The notes beneath the pieces are model-generated. The model saw only the letters and a program-made list of their open reading frames with translations. It did not search any database and was not told the DNA's origin. Made by a program: the position numbers and the translations under genes. A stretch of 64,000 nucleotides of DNA from contig CALXWE010000006.1 of assembly GCA_944392295.1 (NCBI GenBank), positions 1 to 64,000 on the forward strand, written 5' to 3'. Origin of the DNA: an uncultured Alphaproteobacteria bacterium (GTDB lineage Bacteria > Pseudomonadota > Alphaproteobacteria > RF32 > CAG-239). Positions 59,124 through 64,000 of the stretch are shown piece by piece. The stretch's first letter is position 1. The number at the start of each line of letters is the position of its first letter.

Positions 59124-60233
59124 ATGAAGTTTAATTCCATATTGGGGCGATATCTGGCCAAGCAAATAGTCGTAACTTTCCTGTTGGTACTGGTTACCAT
59201 TATGGGAATTATTATGATGTTTGACGGTATTGAGGCATTAAGACGCATCTCCGGTCGTGAAGATGTGGGTATGAGCTATGTCTTTGAATATATGATTACC
59301 CGCTTGCCGCAAACGGTTGATAAGGTTTTACCGTTCGTGATGATGGTGGCGGCCATGATTACCTTTTGGAAAATCAGCAAAAATAGCGAATATGTGATTA
59401 TTCGTGCTGCAGGTGTTTCGGTTTGGGGATTTTTAAGACCGGTCTTGCTGGCAGTGTTTATGGTCGGGGTTATAAACGTTGCCGTATTTAATCCGTTCTC
59501 ATCTAAAATGTTTGAACTGCACGAAACCATAAAATATCGGTTTGCCACACGCAACCCCAAAGCTATGCTTTTTTCCAGTAAAGGTTTATGGATAAGGGAA
59601 GCTGCTGCCGATGATAAGGTTTTGGTTATCCAAGCTAAAAATTTGCGCTTGGAAGAAAATGAACTGCTTTCCATGCGAGATGTGGTGGTTTTGGAAATGG
59701 ATAGAGATTCGCAAATTTTAAGACGCATTGAAGGTTTGGTCGGAGAGTTAAAAGATAATAAATTTAAACTGCGGGGAGTTAAAGTTTTTGTAAGCGGAGA
59801 AGAAACCGAAACTTTATCGCAAATAGAATATAATACCAATATTAACCTTCAAAGAATAAAGGAAAACTTTATTGAGCCGGACGCAATTTCGGTTTGGGAT
59901 TTGCCGGGGACAATTAGCTTTTATGAATCTTCAGGCTTTTCGGCGCAAAGACACCGCATGCGCTATTTATCGCTTTTAATTTCGCCGTTTTTATTAGTGG
60001 CAATGGTGCTGGTTGCTGCCATATTTTCACTTAAGCCCAATATGCGCCAAGGCGGGGTGATGTTTATGATTGTGGCCGGTATCACCACGGGCTTTGTGGT
60101 ATATTTTAGTTCGCAACTGGTTTATGCCTTTGGTATTAACGGCTATATTCCGGTTTGGTTTGCCGCCATAGCTCCGACTTTGGTGGTAAGCCTTTTGGCC
60201 GTATCAACAATGCTGCATCTGGAAGAAGAATAA
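59124..60233 (+). CDS. lptG: LPS export permease LptG (YjgP/YjgQ family)
   Basis: A 369-residue inner-membrane protein with six predicted membrane segments (about 14-36, 61-80, 99-117 in the first half; 282-300, 306-325, 339-358 in the second) around a large periplasmic beta-jellyroll domain. Start MKFNSILGRYLAKQIVVTFLLVL and EALRRISGR are LptG-like. With LptF and the LptB ATPase it extracts LPS from the inner membrane. LptF is not adjacent. It is followed by a gap with a TTGCTTCAA/TTGAAGCAA hairpin (about 60280-60306). Confidence 0.92.
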   Translation: MKFNSILGRYLAKQIVVTFLLVLVTIMGIIMMFDGIEALRRISGREDVGMSYVFEYMITRLPQTVDKVLPFVMMVAAMITFWKISKNSEYVIIRAAGVSVWGFLRPVLLAVFMVGVINVAVFNPFSSKMFELHETIKYRFATRNPKAMLFSSKGLWIREAAADDKVLVIQAKNLRLEENELLSMRDVVVLEMDRDSQILRRIEGLVGELKDNKFKLRGVKVFVSGEETETLSQIEYNTNINLQRIKENFIEPDAISVWDLPGTISFYESSGFSAQRHRMRYLSLLISPFLLVAMVLVAAIFSLKPNMRQGGVMFMIVAGITTGFVVYFSSQLVYAFGINGYIPVWFAAIAPTLVVSLLAVSTMLHLEEE

Positions 60234-60438
60234 ACTATTTTGCATTAAGCACCATTCATTTTTATTTGGCAGATTAACTTGCTTCAATATTTGTTTTGAA
60301 GCAAAGCTTTGGTATATAACTTTTTTATTATCAATGGTTAAAATTGATAGCCTTTTAAGTAATATTAGATGTTTAGTAATTTAATTAAATCCTTGCTTCG
60401 CTTGGTAAAAATAAGTATGTTGAAAAAAAGGAAAATTG

Positions 60439-61158
60439 ATGAGTAAACATTATAATAACATAGTCGTTTTAACGGGTGCCGGAATATCGGCAGAATCGGG
60501 TTTGGCTACTTTTAGAAGCTCTAACGGTTTGTGGAATAATCATAGAGTGGAAGATGTTGCCACTATTGACGCTTTTGAAAGAAACCCCGAATATGTTCAC
60601 GCTTTTTATAATGATATGAAACCTGAACTCTTAAAAGCTAAACCTAATCCGGCTCATTTGGCTTTGGCTGAGCTTGAACATAAATATGACGGCAAGGTTA
60701 CCGTTGTTACTCAAAACGTTGATACTTTGCATGAAAAAGCCGGCTCCGAAAAAGTTTTGCATATTCACGGACAGATAAATCAGGCCGTATGCCTTAATTG
60801 CGGACGTGTTTTAGAAACTTGGGATGATGTTGACACTCAAACCGTTTGTCCCCATTGCAAAATTGCCGGTATGATGAAACCTAATATCGTGTTTTTCGGG
60901 GAATCGCTTTTGTGTATGGATGAAGTGGAAAAACTCTTAAGAACGTGCGATTTATTTGTTTCTATCGGAACTTCGGGCGTGGTTTATCCGGCAGCCGGTT
61001 TTGTGCAAACCGCAAAATATTTCGGCGCTGATACCATAGAATTTAATTTAGAGACAACTTCAAATAATTACTTGTTTGATAAACATATTTTTGGTAAAAG
61101 TTCGCAAACCGTGCCGGAGTTTGCGGCAGAGTTGTTGAAAACAAAAAATGAGGCTTAA
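60439..61158 (+). CDS. NAD-dependent protein deacylase (sirtuin, CobB-like)
   Basis: 239 residues from ATG 60439 (AAAGGAAAATTG upstream). NAD-binding GAGISAESGLATFR (about residues 13-26), TQNVDTLH (about 95-102), catalytic His in HIHGQ, and a zinc ribbon of four cysteines (CLNC...CPHC). In CobB a Tyr and Arg two to three residues apart recognise acidic acyl groups; here the segment reads FYNDMKPEL, Tyr kept but no Arg, so simple deacetylation is more likely. Followed four bases later by sppA. Confidence 0.93.
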   Translation: MSKHYNNIVVLTGAGISAESGLATFRSSNGLWNNHRVEDVATIDAFERNPEYVHAFYNDMKPELLKAKPNPAHLALAELEHKYDGKVTVVTQNVDTLHEKAGSEKVLHIHGQINQAVCLNCGRVLETWDDVDTQTVCPHCKIAGMMKPNIVFFGESLLCMDEVEKLLRTCDLFVSIGTSGVVYPAAGFVQTAKYFGADTIEFNLETTSNNYLFDKHIFGKSSQTVPEFAAELLKTKNEA

Positions 61159-61161
61159 ATA

Positions 61162-62955
61162 ATGGAAAATTGGGAAATAAAAAAAGAAGCTCGTAAAAAA
61201 GTAGGCTTAAAACTTATTCTTAAAACAATCGTCTATGCTTTTGCTATTTTCGGAGCCGTATTTATCGCTATCTTGTTAGCCGTGCTCACCATTTTGGGGT
61301 CAAGTGCCAAAGTGGCGGATGTTCCGGCTAATACAGTGTTGCAGATAGATTTTAATGCTAATTATGCCGAGGTTAGGGGCGATGAATTGTTTGCCGAATT
61401 TTCCGGCAGCTCCGTATATTCGGTTTACGATTTGATTAAAGCCATTAATATTGCCGCCGAAGATACTCGGGTGAAGGCTATTGCTGCCTCAATTAACGTT
61501 ACGCCTTTGGGGTTGGCGCAAATTCAAGATATATCAAGATCTATTGAACTTTTTAAGAGCTCCGGCAAAGAAGCTTACTTGTTTTCTTCGGGTATGGGCA
61601 GCTTCGGACGTGGTACCAAAGAATATTATTTAGCCTCGTTCTTTGATGAAATATGGCTCCAGCCCAGTGCCGAAATCGGTATAACCGGCGTTAGCGTTGA
61701 AGTTCCGTTTTTTAAAAAAATTCTGGGCAAGCTCGGGGTTACTCCGGAATTTTATTCGCGCTATGAATATAAAACGGCGGCAGCTTCTTTGACGGAAAAT
61801 TCTTTATCTAAACCCTATAAAGAAGAATTAAATAAATTGGGGCAGGGTTTGTTTAATCAGATGATTGATGCAATTGCCTATAATCGGCATTTAAGTCAAG
61901 ATAAAGTTAAAACTTTAATCAATCAGGCGCCGTTGTTTGCTGATGAAGCTTTAAATGAGGGCTTGGCAGATAAACTCGGCTATCAACAAGAAATGGAAAG
62001 CTTTTTGGAACGGAGGTATCAGGCTAAGACCTTACCGATTGAAGATTATATGGCAAATTTAAGCGATTATCAGGAAGATGAAGCTCCTCTGGTGGCTGTA
62101 CTGGCTCTGGAAGGGGCAATCAACAGTGGTTTGAGTTCAACTTCGCCGGTTAATGATATGGTTATCGGTTCACAAAGCGTTATTGAGCAGTTGGATGATT
62201 TAAGCAAGTATAATAATCTTAAAGCGCTGATTGTCAGAATTAACTCTCCGGGCGGAAGCTATACGGCTTCCGATGAAATTTGGTATGCCCTTAAAAGATT
62301 TAAGGCTTGGAAGAGTGTGCCGATTGTGGTTTCTATGAGCAACTATGCGGCATCGGGCGGATATTTTGTATCGCTTGCCGGTGATTATATTATTGCCGAA
62401 CCGGCTACGCTTACCGGCTCTATCGGCGTTTTGGGCGGCAAAATCGTACTTGCCGATTTATGGAAAAAATTAGATATAAACTGGGCCGAACTTAAATATG
62501 GCGATAATGCCGGTATCTTAAGCGCTAATCACAAATTCAGCCCGAGTGAAAAGAAGGTATTTAATCGTTCGCTGGATAGAATTTATGATGATTTCACTGC
62601 TAAAGTGGCTAAAGCTCGCAATTTAGATATTAGTCAGATGGATAAGATTGCCCGCGGCAGAGTTTGGCTGGGTGATGAGGCTCTTAAATTGGGCTTAATA
62701 GATGCTCTGGGCGGGTTTGAAAGCGCTTTGGTTAAAGCTAAAGAGTTGGGCGGTATTAAGCCGGGTGAAAATTTTGGCTTGGTATATTATCCGAAACAAC
62801 CGAGTTTTCAGGAACAATTGTCTAAGTATTTGGGTGCCGGTCGGTTGCCGTCGTTACAAGTTTTGGAAAAATACGGCATCTCGGTTGATGATTTAAATAT
62901 GTTGTTCCAATTGCAATATGATGCTGTTTTGCCGCCATTTAAAATAGAAATGTAG
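61162..62955 (+). CDS. sppA: Signal peptide peptidase SppA (67K form)
   Basis: A 597-residue inner-membrane serine protease with two tandem S49 domains. N-terminal membrane segment (about residues 18-42), Lys of the dyad near RYEYKTAAASLTENSL (about 199), the catalytic Ser in SMSNYAASGGYFVSLAG (about 396), and LTGSIGVLGGK. Full-length 67K type rather than the short form. It degrades cleaved signal peptides. Linked with the sirtuin gene. A terminator is not clear. Confidence 0.95.
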   Translation: MENWEIKKEARKKVGLKLILKTIVYAFAIFGAVFIAILLAVLTILGSSAKVADVPANTVLQIDFNANYAEVRGDELFAEFSGSSVYSVYDLIKAINIAAEDTRVKAIAASINVTPLGLAQIQDISRSIELFKSSGKEAYLFSSGMGSFGRGTKEYYLASFFDEIWLQPSAEIGITGVSVEVPFFKKILGKLGVTPEFYSRYEYKTAAASLTENSLSKPYKEELNKLGQGLFNQMIDAIAYNRHLSQDKVKTLINQAPLFADEALNEGLADKLGYQQEMESFLERRYQAKTLPIEDYMANLSDYQEDEAPLVAVLALEGAINSGLSSTSPVNDMVIGSQSVIEQLDDLSKYNNLKALIVRINSPGGSYTASDEIWYALKRFKAWKSVPIVVSMSNYAASGGYFVSLAGDYIIAEPATLTGSIGVLGGKIVLADLWKKLDINWAELKYGDNAGILSANHKFSPSEKKVFNRSLDRIYDDFTAKVAKARNLDISQMDKIARGRVWLGDEALKLGLIDALGGFESALVKAKELGGIKPGENFGLVYYPKQPSFQEQLSKYLGAGRLPSLQVLEKYGISVDDLNMLFQLQYDAVLPPFKIEM

Positions 62956-63026
62956 TTTTAAATGCTTGCAAAATAAACAGCAGACTGTTACAACAACAAA
63001 AGTTTGATTTTAAAAGGTGTTTGATT

Positions 63027-63314
63027 ATGGCAGTAGACAGTAAAACAGTACAGAAAGTTGCCCTCTTGGCAAAGTTAAAAGTTGATGATGATAAGGTTGA
63101 GGCAACCAAAGATGAATTTAATAAAATTTTGAAATGGATTGAACAACTTGACGAGGTTGAAACACAAGGAGTTGAACCCTTGGTTTCGGTTAATGAAGAA
63201 CATCTGGTATGCCGTGAGGATAAAGTTACCGACGGTAATATTAAAGATGAGATTTTAGCCAATGCTCCGGAGAGTGAATTTGGCTATTTTGCAGTTCCGA
63301 AAGTTGTGGAGTAA
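63027..63314 (+). CDS. gatC: Glutamyl-tRNA(Gln)/Asp-tRNA(Asn) amidotransferase subunit C
   Basis: 95 residues from ATG 63027 (AAAAGGTG upstream). The typical small Gat[49 protein letters not shown]. It stabilises GatA-GatB and closes the complex that turns Glu-tRNA-Gln and Asp-tRNA-Asn into Gln-tRNA and Asn-tRNA. It precedes gatA by five bases. Confidence 0.95.
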   Translation: MAVDSKTVQKVALLAKLKVDDDKVEATKDEFNKILKWIEQLDEVETQGVEPLVSVNEEHLVCREDKVTDGNIKDEILANAPESEFGYFAVPKVVE

Positions 63315-63319
63315 AACAA

Positions 63320-64000
63320 TGACCGATTTAACAGATTTAACTATTGCCGAAGCTTTATCGGCCATGAAAAGTAAAAAAATCAGTGCCGAAGAATTAACCA
63401 AAGCGTACATTAAAAAAACCGAAGAAGGTCGTAAATATAACGCCTATGTTTTGGAAACTCCCGAGGTTGCTTTGCAGGCTGCCAAAGTTGCCGATGAAAA
63501 TTATGCCAAGGGAACCGAGAGAGCGTTGGAAGGTATACCGATGGGTATTAAAGATTTGTTTTGTACCAAAGGTATCAGAACAACGGCTTGTTCACATATT
63601 ATAGATAATTTTGTACCGCAATACGAATCCACGGTAACTCAAAATTTACTCAATGCCGGTGTAGGCTTTTTAGGTAAGCTTAATATGGATGAGTTTGCCA
63701 TGGGTGGAAGTAACGAAACCAGCTATTTCGGTCCGGTAATTAATCCGTGGAGTAAAGATGTTGATTTAGTCCCTGGTGGTTCTTCGGGCGGTTCGGCTGC
63801 GGCCGTGGCTGCCAAAATGTGTGCCGCCGCTACCGGCACCGATACCGGCGGTTCCATTCGTCAGCCGGCAGCTTTTTGCGGCATTACCGGCATTAAACCG
63901 ACTTACGGTCGTTGCTCCAGATACGGTATTATGGCTTTTGCCTCGTCTTTGGATCAGGCCGGACCTATGGCTAAAGATGTTAAAGATTGCGCCTTGCTAT
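63320..64000 (+). CDS. gatA: Glutamyl-tRNA(Gln) amidotransferase subunit A (cut by window edge)
   Basis: The first 227 codons of gatA; the stop lies beyond the window. Amidase signature residues are all visible: Lys in PMGIKDLF (about residue 79), cis-Ser in [10 protein letters not shown] (about 154) and catalytic Ser in [11 protein letters not shown] (about 178). It releases ammonia from glutamine for transfer by GatB. With gatC it shows that the organism can use the indirect route for Gln-tRNA or Asn-tRNA. GatB should follow to the right. Confidence 0.95.

Noticed and set aside
60368-60445. 25-codon ORF before the sirtuin gene
   Set aside because: It lacks a ribosome site and overlaps the sirtuin start; nothing else supports it.

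Overview
The window is a 64 kb stretch of an AT-rich alphaproteobacterial chromosome. The placement rests on gene content and order: a Tim44-domain gene (timA), mltA and an Smr-domain gene diverging from secB; a DUF2497/PopZ-like gene directly before valS; a CarD-type regulator; yicC-gmk; CbbA-type aldolase; and the gatC-gatA start at the right edge. kdsB, lptG, a FadL porin, a TolC-type channel, MltA, SppA and OmpA-like lipoproteins show a Gram-negative envelope. Low GC, much lineage-specific small protein content and singleton prepilin-like proteins suggest a host-associated (for example gut) uncultured lineage; that last step is inference.

Layout. 0-0.4 kb: tRNA-Trp with a duplicated tRNA tail and terminator. 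0.4-6.9 kb: prepilin-like gene, small membrane protein, typA, adenosine-kinase-like gene, split chromate transporter, small secreted protein, lipoprotein. 6.9-13.1 kb: translation block proS, pheT-pheS, rplT-rpmI, then a cold-shock gene. 13.2-14.2 kb: tRNA-Gln followed by a 161-bp tandem repeat that carries the tRNA tail. 14.9-17.7 kb: fba, then two related structured RNAs (A and B), each with its own promoter-like region and terminator, lying before a prepilin-like gene and before a small HTH gene. 17.7-29.2 kb: ABC exporter, an unrecognised 594-residue membrane protein with a small paralogue, a tandem paralogue pair, aspS, rnd, an HxlR regulator divergent from a FadL porin. 29.2-31.9 kb: a complete DpnII-type restriction-modification operon (two methylases and an endonuclease, target GATC). 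32-37 kb: accessory genes, among them a MarR/metallo-hydrolase pair flanked by a 21-bp direct repeat, tRNA-fMet, and two overlooked tandem micro-ORFs for membrane peptides. 36.7-50.8 kb: uvrD/pcrA, moxR-DUF58-TPR, tRNA-Arg, glgP, tolC-type gene, DUF2497, valS, OmpA-like lipoprotein, a 55-residue secreted peptide. 50.8-64 kb: housekeeping envelope, protein-export, nucleotide and translation genes ending in a truncated gatA.

Functional links. The restriction operon is consistent with a strong shortage of GATC across the window: about 48 sites by eye against roughly 200 expected. tRNA-Gln and gatC-gatA imply that tRNA-Gln/Asn may be charged by transamidation. kdsB and lptG serve LPS synthesis and export; secB, timA, mltA, sppA and the lipoproteins serve envelope biogenesis.

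Most interesting signals: (1) the paired RNA elements A/B sharing a GCC-GATT-GGC capped 5' hairpin, a CCTTGATAA block, a long-range closing stem and a terminator; (2) tRNA-tail plus terminator duplications behind tRNA-Trp and tRNA-Gln, with related GC-rich sequence behind tRNA-Arg; (3) a class of unrecognised membrane or secreted genes that all lack a Shine-Dalgarno sequence and start at TTATG; (4) two micro-ORFs at 35.2-35.3 kb. All statements come from reading the sequence; no searches or folding programs were run.
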